Assembly: GCA_021604885.1 (NCBI GenBank)
Contig: BQJV01000241.1
Span: 1-5,620, forward strand
Origin: Acidimicrobiales bacterium
GTDB lineage: Bacteria > Actinomycetota > Acidimicrobiia > Acidimicrobiales > Aldehydirespiratoraceae
DNA length: 5,620 bases
Direction: 5' to 3'
Part shown: positions 1 to 5,584 of the stretch, one piece after another
How positions within the stretch are numbered: the first letter of the stretch is position 1
How the letters are laid out: every line of letters begins with the position of its first letter
The notes under the pieces: model-generated
Databases searched by the model: none
What the model saw: only the letters and a program-made list of their open reading frames with translations
What the model was told of the DNA's origin: nothing
Translations under genes and position numbers: made by a program

Positions 1-1032
1 GGGGTCCGTGGCGATCGCCACGAGATGGAAGTCGCCGTCGCCCAGCACCCGGATCCCGTCGATCGCAGCCACGCCCTCCCGCATCGCGTCCGCGTTGCGC
101 AATGCCTGTTCGGTGAGCGCGACGTAGCCGTCCACGCCGAGGTGCTGCATCACCGCCCAGGCCGCGGCCATCGGCAATCCCGACCGCGTGCCCTGGAGGT
201 TCGGCGAGGCGTAGAACCCACCGAGCCAGTCGTCGAACACGAAGGTCTGGTAGCGCCGCAGCTCCTTGGTGCGATGGAGGATGACCGACACTCCCTTCGG
301 TGCGTAGCCGAGCTTGTGGATGTCAGCCGAGATCGAGGTGACCCCCTCGACCCGGAAGTCCCACAGGCCGACGTCGCGTCCGAGCCGCTCCGCGAACGGG
401 AGCACGAAGCCGCCCATGCACGCGTCGACATGACAGTTCGCGCCCGCCTCGGCCGCGAGCGCGGCGATCTCCGGGATCGGGTCGATGACCCCCTGCGGAT
501 ACTGGGGGGCCGAGCCCACGATCAGGGCCGTGTTCTCGTTGACCATGGCGGCCATGGCATCGACGTCGACCGTCCAGTCGTCGAGCACCGGGGTCTTGTG
601 CAGCGTCAACCCGAAGAGGTGGGCGCCCTTGTGAAAGGCAGCGTGAGCGCTCTCCGCAACGATCATCTCCGGCGCCTCGATCCCGCGTTCGGCCTTCGCC
701 CGTTCCCGCGCGGCCTTGACGGCGCACAGGATCGATTCGGTGCCGCCACTGGTGAGGAACCCGGCTGCGGTGGGGCCGTTGAGCAGGTCGGCCGTCCAAC
801 CGACGACCTCGGACTGGATCGCGCCGAGCGACGGGAACGCCTTGGTGTTGAGCGCGTTCTCGTGGAGGTAGATCCGCGCGGCTCGTTCCGCCACCTCGTG
901 CACGCCCGGGCCGCCGTCGTAGACCATCCCGAAGGCGCGACCGTCCTCCCACTTCACGTCGTCGACCCGCTTGCGCTCGAGTTCGGCGATCACGTCGTCG
1001 GGCGTTCGGCCCGTCTGGTTCAGCTCAGCCAT
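1..1032 (-). CDS. Sphingosine-1-phosphate lyase-like PLP-dependent decarboxylase/lyase (3' end cut by window edge)
   Basis: I translated this from the reverse strand: 344 codons from an ATG at 1032 down to base 1 with no stop, so the C-terminus lies outside the window. It is a fold-type I PLP enzyme of the group II decarboxylase superfamily. Visible landmarks are TSGGTES at residues 94-100 (phosphate cup), SAHAAFHK at 128-135 (His stacking on PLP), HVDACMGGF at 201-209 (Asp203 for the pyridine nitrogen) and SADIHKLGYAPKG at 235-247 (Lys240, the Schiff-base lysine). From memory these match eukaryotic S1P lyase nearly word for word, including GVIDPIPEIA and the later GGFYASP segment. That family cleaves phosphorylated long-chain bases to a fatty aldehyde and phosphoethanolamine. 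There is no N-terminal membrane segment, as in the soluble bacterial homologues. By family length roughly 100 residues are missing. There is no Shine-Dalgarno, and a TACGGT hexamer lies 6 nt before the ATG, so it may be leaderless. The family is clear; the true substrate in this organism is unknown, and another amino-acid decarboxylase activity is possible. Confidence 0.9.
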   Translation of the reverse strand, partial: MAELNQTGRTPDDVIAELERKRVDDVKWEDGRAFGMVYDGGPGVHEVAERAARIYLHENALNTKAFPSLGAIQSEVVGWTADLLNGPTAAGFLTSGGTESILCAVKAARERAKAERGIEAPEMIVAESAHAAFHKGAHLFGLTLHKTPVLDDWTVDVDAMAAMVNENTALIVGSAPQYPQGVIDPIPEIAALAAEAGANCHVDACMGGFVLPFAERLGRDVGLWDFRVEGVTSISADIHKLGYAPKGVSVILHRTKELRRYQTFVFDDWLGGFYASPNLQGTRSGLPMAAAWAVMQHLGVDGYVALTEQALRNADAMREGVAAIDGIRVLGDGDFHLVAIATDP

Positions 1033-1037
1033 GGCGT

Positions 1038-1062
1038 GACCGTAGCCGCAACCCCTACGGTC
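1038..1062. promoter_or_regulatory. Inverted repeat with two opposed leaderless-type -10 hexamers in a 36-bp divergent gap
   Basis: GACCGTAG at 1038-1045 and CTACGGTC at 1055-1062 are perfect 8-bp inverted arms around a 9-bp spacer. The right arm contains TACGGT (1056-1061), 7 nt before the dehalogenase ATG. The left arm read on the minus strand also gives TACGGT (1044-1039), 6 nt before the lyase ATG. Both fit TANNNT, the actinobacterial -10 pattern of leaderless transcripts. No TTGACA-like -35 is visible about 17 bp upstream of either. An operator for a dimeric regulator is the alternative reading, and both could be true. The symmetry is seen directly; promoter function is inferred. Confidence 0.55.
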
Positions 1063-1068
1063 CCTCCC

Positions 1069-2010
1069 ATGAGCACCCAGAGCACTGCCGCCGGCGTTCC
1101 GTTCCTGCGCACGCCCGACGAGCGGTTCACCGATCTCCCCGATTTCCCGTGGGAACCGAACTATCTCGAGGTCGACGGTTTCCGCATGGCGTACCTCGAC
1201 GAGGGCCCGACGGACGGCTCGAAGCCCACCGTCCTGCTGCTCCACGGCGAACCGTCGTGGTCCTACCTGTACCGCCGCATGATCCCGACTCTGGTGGAGG
1301 CCGGGCATCGGATCATCGCTCCGGACCTGATCGGTTTCGGTCGCAGCGACAAGCCCACCGAGCGCTCGGCGTACACGTACGACGGCCACGTCGGCTGGAT
1401 GCACCAATTCCTCGACCAGATCCTCGCAAGCGATCCGTCGATCGGGCCGCTTGCCACGTTCGTGCAGGACTGGGGCGGACTCATCGGGCTTCGCGTGGCG
1501 GCCGAACGACCCGACGACTTCGCGTTCCTCTGTGCCGGCAACACGGGCCTTCCCATCGGCGAGTCGCTCGGCGACGGCTTCGATTTCTGGTTGAATCTCT
1601 CCCAGACCGCCGACCCGTTCGACTGCGGCCAACTCCTCCAGGGAGCGATCGCCACCCGCGAGCTGACGGAGGCGGAGCAGGACGCCTACCGCGCCCCGTT
1701 CCCGGACGAGTCGTACCTCGCCGGCGCCCGCGAGTTCCCGTGCCTCGTCCCCATCACGCCGGAACACGACGGCGTCGCCGCGAACATCGCCGCCCGAGAG
1801 GTGCTCGCCGGCTGGACGAAGCCGGTCCTGACCCTGTGGGGACGAGCGGATTTCGTCCTCGGCCACCTCGACGCGGACCTTCGCGCGCTCATCCCGGGCA
1901 CGGCCGGGCAGCCGCATCAGGTCTTCGAGGACGCCAGTCACTTCGTCCAGGACGACGTCGGCGAGCCACTGGCGCAGGCGATGGTGGACTGGCTCGATCA
2001 GGTCGCATAG
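1069..2010 (+). CDS. Haloalkane dehalogenase, HLD-I (DhlA-like) alpha/beta hydrolase
   Basis: This 313-residue protein is close to the about 310 of Xanthobacter DhlA and aligns with it from RTPDERF (14-20) to the end. The family hydrolyses carbon-halogen bonds in the cytoplasm, giving an alcohol, halide and a proton, with no cofactor. Visible residues are HGEPSWSYLYR at 59-69 (oxyanion loop), VQDWGG at 132-137 (nucleophile Asp134 with halide-binding Trp135), Trp174 in FDFWLNL in the cap (DhlA Trp175 position), Asp261 in GRADFVLG (acid after strand 7, as in HLD-I) and His291 in ASHFVQ. APFPDESYLAG at 209-219 also echoes DhlA. The ATG at 1069 is chosen because the family N-terminus starts just after it. 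The open frame continues far upstream, but that part lies antisense to the lyase. There is no Shine-Dalgarno, so a leaderless transcript is likely. The stop is TAG, with the next gene 14 bp on. The main alternative is a related epoxide hydrolase; the Trp-Trp pair and the acid position favour a dehalogenase. The substrate cannot be read from sequence. Confidence 0.87.
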   Translation: MSTQSTAAGVPFLRTPDERFTDLPDFPWEPNYLEVDGFRMAYLDEGPTDGSKPTVLLLHGEPSWSYLYRRMIPTLVEAGHRIIAPDLIGFGRSDKPTERSAYTYDGHVGWMHQFLDQILASDPSIGPLATFVQDWGGLIGLRVAAERPDDFAFLCAGNTGLPIGESLGDGFDFWLNLSQTADPFDCGQLLQGAIATRELTEAEQDAYRAPFPDESYLAGAREFPCLVPITPEHDGVAANIAAREVLAGWTKPVLTLWGRADFVLGHLDADLRALIPGTAGQPHQVFEDASHFVQDDVGEPLAQAMVDWLDQVA

Positions 2011-2024
2011 GCGAGGCTCGCGCC

Positions 2025-3635
2025 ATGCGCCGCCGCTCGTCCCTGTCCCGCGTCCTGTTCCTCGTGACCGCGTGGACGCTGCTCGCTGCGGCGTGCGGGG
2101 ACGACAGCGAGTCGGCCGACCCGCCCGAGGAGACGACCACGACGACGACATCGGCGGCGACGTCCACGACGACCACCACCGAGCCGGCGACCACGACGAC
2201 CACGGAGGCTCCCGTGCCCACGATCGGCGACCCGATCCCGACACCGAACCCCGAGGTCTCGCTCCCGCCCGAGGTCGGCAGCCCCTTCTACCAGGGCATC
2301 GGTTTCGATCTGAGCCTGATCGGCTACGAGCAGCACGAGTACTTCATCTCCGGCACCGCCCGCTCGTTCGCCGCGACCGAGGAGCTGACCCCGGACGGTC
2401 GTTGGGCCACCGAGGTCGGTCCCGATGAGGCCGACTACACGAGCCGCATCCTGGTCATTCGACCGAGCGATCCGGCGGACTTCAACGGCACGGTGGTGGT
2501 CGAGTGGTTCAACGTCAGCGGCGGTCTCGACGCCGCGCCGAACCTCACGATGTCGCACGTCCAACAGTTCCGCGAGGGCGCCGCCTATGTGGGCGTCAGC
2601 GCCCAGTTCCGCGGGATCGAAGCGGCGCCGGGCACGATCGACATCGGCTTTCCGATCTTCCTGAAAGGCGTCTCGCCGGATCGCTACGGGACACTGTCGC
2701 ACCCCGGCGACGCCTTCTCCTACGACATCTTCAACCAGGCTGCCCAAGCCGTGCGCAGCCCGGAAGGCATCGATCCGCTCGACGGACTCGACATCGAGTC
2801 CATGATCGCGACGGGCGAGTCACAGTCCGCGTTCCGGCTCACCACCTATGTGAACGCGGTCGATCCGCTCGTCCAACTCTTCGACGGCTTCCTGATCCAC
2901 AGTCGCGGCGGGGGTAGCGCCCCACTGTCCGAGGGGCCGGCGGCGATGGTGCCGACGCCGAGTCAGGTGCTGATCCGCGAGGACGTGCGCGTGCCGGTGC
3001 TGACGTTCCAGACCGACTCGGATCTGCTGCTGCTCGGCTGGGTGCCGGACCGCCAACCGGACGGGGACAACATCGTGCTCTGGGAGGTCGCCGGCACGGC
3101 CCACGGCGACGTCTATTCGATCTCACTGGGCGTCGGCCCGCAGGACCTCGGTGACAATCCGGACATCGCGGCCGTCGTCGAGGTCGCGTCACCCATTCCC
3201 GGGATCATGGACTGCGGCGAACCGATCAACTCCGGGCCGCAGCACTATGTGATGAACGCGGCGATCCACGCCCTCTTCCGCTGGGTGGCGGGCGGCGAAC
3301 CACCGCCGAGCGCACCGCGGATGGAGGTCGACACGAATCACGATGCGGTAACCGATGATCACGGCAACATCCTCGGCGGCGTCCGCACGGCGTGGGTTGA
3401 CGTTCCCGTCGCGACGCTCACCGGCAATCCGCCGGCCGGCGGCGGCTTCTGCCGGCTGTTCGGCACGACATCGCTGTTCGACGACGCGAAGCTCGCCGGG
3501 CTCTACGGGAACAACGAGACCTATGTCGAACTCGTCGCGAGCTCGCTGGCCCAGTCCGTCGCCGACGGGTTCCTCATGCAGGACGACGCCGACCTGATCC
3601 TCGAGTACGTACAGGGCAACCCGATCATCGGCTGA
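2025..3635 (+). CDS. Secreted lipoprotein with alpha/beta hydrolase domain (PF20091-like)
   Basis: This is a predicted 536-residue, surface-anchored hydrolase. Residues 1-24 form a lipoprotein signal: MRRR, a hydrophobic core, then the lipobox LAAAC with Cys24 as the lipidated residue. A Thr-rich linker follows (about 37-60). The rest resembles the large 'alpha/beta hydrolase domain-containing protein' family (Abhydrolase_10, PF20091, named from memory). Landmarks are FISGTARSF at 107-115, VVVEWFNVSGG at 157-167 and GESQSAFRL at 264-272, where Ser266 is the likely nucleophile elbow. Asp331 (after VPVLTFQT) and His360 (AGTAHGD) are plausible triad partners. The substrate is unknown, probably an ester. 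The ATG at 2025 is supported by the signal peptide immediately after it and by GAGG at 2013-2016, 8 nt upstream. The upstream continuation of this frame overlaps the dehalogenase and is not coding. The gene probably shares a transcript with the dehalogenase 14 bp before it. The lipoprotein call is strong, the domain call good, the chemistry unproven. Confidence 0.85.
   Translation: MRRRSSLSRVLFLVTAWTLLAAACGDDSESADPPEETTTTTTSAATSTTTTTEPATTTTTEAPVPTIGDPIPTPNPEVSLPPEVGSPFYQGIGFDLSLIGYEQHEYFISGTARSFAATEELTPDGRWATEVGPDEADYTSRILVIRPSDPADFNGTVVVEWFNVSGGLDAAPNLTMSHVQQFREGAAYVGVSAQFRGIEAAPGTIDIGFPIFLKGVSPDRYGTLSHPGDAFSYDIFNQAAQAVRSPEGIDPLDGLDIESMIATGESQSAFRLTTYVNAVDPLVQLFDGFLIHSRGGGSAPLSEGPAAMVPTPSQVLIREDVRVPVLTFQTDSDLLLLGWVPDRQPDGDNIVLWEVAGTAHGDVYSISLGVGPQDLGDNPDIAAVVEVASPIPGIMDCGEPINSGPQHYVMNAAIHALFRWVAGGEPPPSAPRMEVDTNHDAVTDDHGNILGGVRTAWVDVPVATLTGNPPAGGGFCRLFGTTSLFDDAKLAGLYGNNETYVELVASSLAQSVADGFLMQDDADLILEYVQGNPIIG
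2133..2204 (+). repeat. Low-complexity Thr-codon (ACG/ACC) tract encoding the lipoprotein linker
   Basis: Runs of ACG and ACC codons encode residues 37-60, which are mainly threonine with a few Ser, Ala, Glu and Pro. They form a flexible spacer between the lipidated Cys24 and the hydrolase domain. Such linkers are typical of exported proteins in Acidimicrobiia and other actinobacteria and are often glycosylated (family knowledge). The repetitive DNA could vary in length by slippage in steps of 3 bases. Confidence 0.8.
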
Positions 3636-3638
3636 CGG

Positions 3639-3644
3639 TAGGGT
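3639..3644 (+). promoter_or_regulatory. Possible leaderless -10 hexamer (TAGGGT) for engB
   Basis: TAGGGT fits TANNNT and ends 7 nt before the GTG start at 3652, the spacing expected if transcription starts at the start codon. It lies in the 16-bp gap after the lipoprotein stop. No -35 match is visible 17 bp upstream, and there is no Shine-Dalgarno before the GTG. Read-through from the upstream gene remains possible. Confidence 0.4.
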
Positions 3645-3651
3645 CACCGCC

Positions 3652-4248
3652 GTGGCCGGCCCGCTCCCCATCCGTTTCCTGCGGTCCTACGCAGACCCTG
3701 ACGAGCTCCCCCACGTCAACGCGGAGCTGGCGCTCATGGGACGCTCCAACGTCGGCAAGTCGTCCCTGCTGAATGCACTCGCGCAGCACAAGGGCCTGGC
3801 GAAGACGTCGAAGACCCCCGGTGCGACGCGGCTGCTCAACGCGTTCGAGGTCGGCACCGCGGACTCCGGCCGCTGGCTCATGGACCTCCCCGGCTACGGC
3901 TACGCCAAGGTCTCGAAGGCGGAGCAGAAGAAGTGGGCGACGATGCTGACGCGCTATGTCGAGGAGCGTGAAGCGCTGGTCGGCGTCCTGCTGCTCGTCG
4001 ACGGTGAGGTCGGGCCGACGCCACTCGATCTCCAGACCGTCGAATGGCTCGACCATCTCGGTCACCGGATCCTCTATGTGGCAACGAAGGCCGACAAGGT
4101 GCGCCCGGCCAAGAGCCAGAAGCGCCGCACGGAGCTGACGAGCCGCCTCGGCGTCGAACGGTCCGACGTGCGCTGGGTCAGCGCCGAGAAGGGAACCGGA
4201 ATCCCGGAACTGCGTAGTCTCGTGCAACACATCCTCGACGCGGGCTGA
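3652..4248 (+). CDS. engB: Ribosome biogenesis GTPase EngB/YsxC (YihA)
   Basis: This is a 198-residue TRAFAC GTPase of normal family length (about 195-210). It binds GTP and is needed for late assembly of the large ribosomal subunit in bacteria where it has been studied. All G motifs are present: G1 GRSNVGKS at 30-37, the G2 region SKTPGATR at 53-60, G3 DLPGYGYAKV at 78-87 (the EngB signature), G4 TKADK at 145-149 and G5 SAEKGTG at 177-183. The N-terminal strand IRFLRSYAD before G1 is also typical. The GTG at 3652 is chosen because the next Met is residue 29, inside the strand just before G1, so a later start would remove family-conserved sequence. It is followed 23 bp later by the aldo/keto reductase and probably heads that transcript. 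Neighbours give no functional link; this is a housekeeping gene beside accessory enzymes. Confidence 0.96.
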   Translation: MAGPLPIRFLRSYADPDELPHVNAELALMGRSNVGKSSLLNALAQHKGLAKTSKTPGATRLLNAFEVGTADSGRWLMDLPGYGYAKVSKAEQKKWATMLTRYVEEREALVGVLLLVDGEVGPTPLDLQTVEWLDHLGHRILYVATKADKVRPAKSQKRRTELTSRLGVERSDVRWVSAEKGTGIPELRSLVQHILDAG

Positions 4249-4260
4249 CCCGCACCCGCC

Positions 4261-4265
4261 AGGAG
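4261..4265 (+). promoter_or_regulatory. Shine-Dalgarno AGGAG for the aldo/keto reductase
   Basis: AGGAG lies 6 nt before the ATG at 4272 and fixes that start. It contrasts with engB and the dehalogenase, which lack such a site, and fits translation of an internal gene on the engB transcript. Confidence 0.75.
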
Positions 4266-4271
4266 CGCCCC

Positions 4272-5153
4272 ATGATCGACACGCAGCCCTTCGGCCGGAC
4301 CGGTCACGCCAGCACCCGCATCATCTTCGGTGCCGCAGCCCTGGGCGGGATGAGCCAGGAACGGGCCGACGCCACGATGGCCACCGTGAGGGAGTTCGGC
4401 GTCAACCATATCGACACCGCGGCCATGTACGGCGAGTCCGAGGTCCGGCTTGCGCCCTTCCTCGCAGAGCACCGCAGCGAGGTCTTCCTGGCGACCAAGA
4501 CCCGCGACCGCAGCGGGCCCGAGGCGCGTGCCGCCCTCGAACGCAGTCTCGAACGGATGGGCGTGGGTCATGTCGACCTCATCCAGCTCCACAACCTCGT
4601 CGAGGAAGAGGAGTGGCGCGATGCCTTCTCCCCCGGCGGCGCGGTGGAGGCGTTGTTCCGGGCCCGCGACGAGGGCCTGTGCCGCCATGTCGGCGTCACC
4701 GGTCACGGCCTGCGGATCGCCCGCATGCACCTGCGCAGCCTCGCCGAGGCACCGTTCGCCTCGGTGCTGTTTCCCTGGAACCACTCGCTGGCCGAGATCG
4801 ACGACTACACCGCCGATGTCGCCCTGCTCCGGGAGCTGTGCGCGGCGCAGGGCGTTGCCATGCAGACCATCAAGTCCGTCGCCCGTCGGCGTTGGACGGA
4901 TCCGGCTGCGGCCCGCTTCAGCTGGTACGAGCCGATCGACGATCCCGCGGTCCGGGCGCGAGCGATCGAGTTCGTGCTCGCCGAACCGGACCTCTTCCTG
5001 AACACGTCGAGCGATGCCCGCCTCCTGCACGAGGCGCTCGAGATCGCGGCAGGGCCACGGCAGCCACCCGATGCCGATCAACTCGCGACGGACCGCGACG
5101 AAGCAGGAATCGAGCCGCTGTTCGACGGTGGTGCGCTCGAAGCGGTCGGGTGA
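4272..5153 (+). CDS. Aldo/keto reductase family oxidoreductase
   Basis: This 293-residue protein should form the (beta/alpha)8 barrel that reduces aldehydes or ketones with NAD(P)H in the cytoplasm. The catalytic tetrad is visible: Asp48 and Tyr53 in HIDTAAMYG (46-54), Lys76 in LATKT (73-77) and His107 in IQLHNL (104-109). The N-terminal PFGRTGHASTRIIFG (6-20) matches the usual first hairpin and strand, and GVTGHG (141-146) the strand-5 region. The C-terminal cofactor segment is diverged: LNTSSDARLLHEAL (243-256) takes the place of the usual P-GTS-type stretch, so cofactor preference cannot be assigned. The last about 30 residues are polar and probably not part of the barrel. The start is supported by AGGAG 6 nt upstream. 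The gene is probably co-transcribed with engB, and its stop directly abuts the stop of the convergent small gene. Family assignment is firm; substrate is unknown. Confidence 0.9.
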   Translation: MIDTQPFGRTGHASTRIIFGAAALGGMSQERADATMATVREFGVNHIDTAAMYGESEVRLAPFLAEHRSEVFLATKTRDRSGPEARAALERSLERMGVGHVDLIQLHNLVEEEEWRDAFSPGGAVEALFRARDEGLCRHVGVTGHGLRIARMHLRSLAEAPFASVLFPWNHSLAEIDDYTADVALLRELCAAQGVAMQTIKSVARRRWTDPAAARFSWYEPIDDPAVRARAIEFVLAEPDLFLNTSSDARLLHEALEIAAGPRQPPDADQLATDRDEAGIEPLFDGGALEAVG

Positions 5154-5169
5154 TCAGTCGACGCTGATC
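5152..5169. terminator. Small hairpin across the two convergent stop codons, possible weak bidirectional terminator
   Basis: GATCAG (5152-5157) and CTGATC (5164-5169) are perfect 6-bp inverted arms around a 6-nt loop. The hairpin covers the end of the reductase TGA (5151-5153) and lies within the last codons of the minus-strand gene (stop at 5156-5154). No T-tract follows on either strand and the stem is only half G/C, so this is at best a weak terminator. It could also be chance. Confidence 0.3.
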
Positions 5170-5429
5170 TGGGCCATGAGGTTGGCCCGCTCTTCGTCGA
5201 AGGTGTCGAGGTCCATCTGACCGTCGTCGTAGCGACGGTGGAGGTCCGCCACCTTCTCCATGATCACGTCGTTGGAGAGCTTGGGGCCGTCGTCGACCAT
5301 GTCGTCGTCGAGCTCGTCCTCGAGCTCGTCGTCGCCCTTCTCGAGCTTCCTCTCTCGCTTGGCCTGCGCCTTGGCCTTCTTGGCCATGTCACGCTGCCGC
5401 TTCGCGAAGCTGGATCGTCCTGTCGCCAT
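5154..5429 (-). CDS. Small charge-segregated protein with SHOCT-like C-terminus
   Basis: The protein has 91 residues and no assigned function. Residues 9-31 are a basic, probably helical stretch with 11 Lys/Arg (AKRQRDMAKKAKAQAKRERK and onward). Residues 33-47 follow with 11 Asp/Glu out of 15. Residues 54-88 look like a helix-turn-helix hairpin with the pattern of SHOCT-type C-terminal domains: a helix ending in LHRRYDDG, then a D-x-x-x-F-x-x-x-R-A-x-L helix. It has no signal peptide or membrane segment, so it is likely cytosolic. The basic part could bind nucleic acid or the ribosome; this is inference only. The start at 5429 is chosen over an upstream in-frame ATG at 5531 because AGGAGG sits 8 nt before it, and the extra 34 residues of the longer form look unlike a conserved protein. 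Similar 'AKRQRE...KRERR' small proteins are, from memory, widespread as hypotheticals in actinobacteria. Confidence 0.8.
   Translation of the reverse strand: MATGRSSFAKRQRDMAKKAKAQAKRERKLEKGDDELEDELDDDMVDDGPKLSNDVIMEKVADLHRRYDDGQMDLDTFDEERANLMAQISVD
5308..5330 (-). repeat. Two copies of an 11-bp repeat at 12-bp period in the acidic patch
   Basis: TCGAGCTCGTC occurs at 5308-5318 and again at 5320-5330, one copy per 12 bp. On the minus strand it encodes the acidic DEL/EDEL stretch. It is in frame (4 codons per period), so the acidic patch may have grown by short tandem duplication. Confidence 0.6.
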
Positions 5430-5437
5430 GACGTGGT

Positions 5438-5443
5438 CCTCCT
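5438..5443 (-). promoter_or_regulatory. Strong Shine-Dalgarno AGGAGG for the small protein
   Basis: Read on the minus strand, AGGAGG is followed by 8 nt and then the ATG at 5429. It is a consensus ribosome-binding site and decides the start of the 91-residue protein against the longer open frame. Confidence 0.85.
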
Positions 5444-5481
5444 GCTCGAGCCGACCGACCACCGATTGTGACCGCCCGTCG

Positions 5482-5510
5482 ATGGTACGGGGGTGATGCA
5501 CCTTCCCCAA
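5482..5510 (-). promoter_or_regulatory. Candidate sigma70-type promoter for the small protein
   Basis: On the minus strand TTGGGG (5510-5505) and TACCAT (5487-5482) are separated by exactly 17 bp. They match TTGACA at its first three bases and TATAAT at four of six. With a start about 7 nt downstream of the -10 this would give a 5' leader of roughly 45 nt containing the AGGAGG site. This is plausible from spacing but not proven. Confidence 0.4.
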
Positions 5511-5547
5511 CGTGGGTGCGACGCCTGCCACAGGACCTCGCGTCAGC

Positions 5548-5576
5548 CTGACCCGGGTGCCGCGGCCGACTAGCTT
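5548..5576 (+). promoter_or_regulatory. Candidate leaderless promoter for the right-edge gene
   Basis: CTGACC (5548-5553; TGAC matches the -35 core) and TAGCTT (5571-5576; TANNNT) are 17 bp apart. The -10 ends 8 nt before the ATG at 5585, so transcription would begin at or beside the start codon. There is no Shine-Dalgarno before that ATG, which agrees with a leaderless start. Together with the minus-strand promoter it accounts for most of the 155-bp divergent gap (5430-5584), in which I see nothing else. Confidence 0.45.
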
Positions 5577-5584
5577 GCGGCTCC

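Noticed and set aside
25..1068. Plus-strand open frame continuing upstream of the dehalogenase, which would give a 661-residue protein
   Set aside because: This part is antisense to the lyase, whose motifs are unmistakable; the dehalogenase family N-terminus begins at 1069.
1149..2024. Long plus-strand frame fused ahead of the lipoprotein (828 residues in total)
   Set aside because: It overlaps the dehalogenase in another frame, is Arg/Pro-rich shadow sequence, and would bury the lipoprotein signal peptide.
1998..2747. 249-residue minus-strand open frame opposite the lipoprotein start, with Gly/Arg-rich and Val-rich parts
   Set aside because: Its low-complexity stretch is just the reverse of the Thr-codon tract; no independent evidence of coding.
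3636..3649. CGGT/ACCG inverted repeat before engB, resembling a half of the 1038-1062 palindrome
   Set aside because: Arms of only 4 bp are expected by chance in this sequence; not enough to call a shared operator.
4074..5081. 335-residue minus-strand open frame
   Set aside because: It is antisense to engB and the reductase with no recognisable motif; a long stop-free shadow is expected at this GC content.
5399..5410. Perfect 12-bp palindrome GCTTCGCGAAGC
   Set aside because: It lies inside the small protein's coding sequence and is explained by its codons; no second copy was seen.
5430..5531. N-terminal extension of the small minus-strand protein to an ATG at 5531
   Set aside because: A consensus AGGAGG sits before the internal ATG at 5429, and the candidate promoter lies inside the extension.
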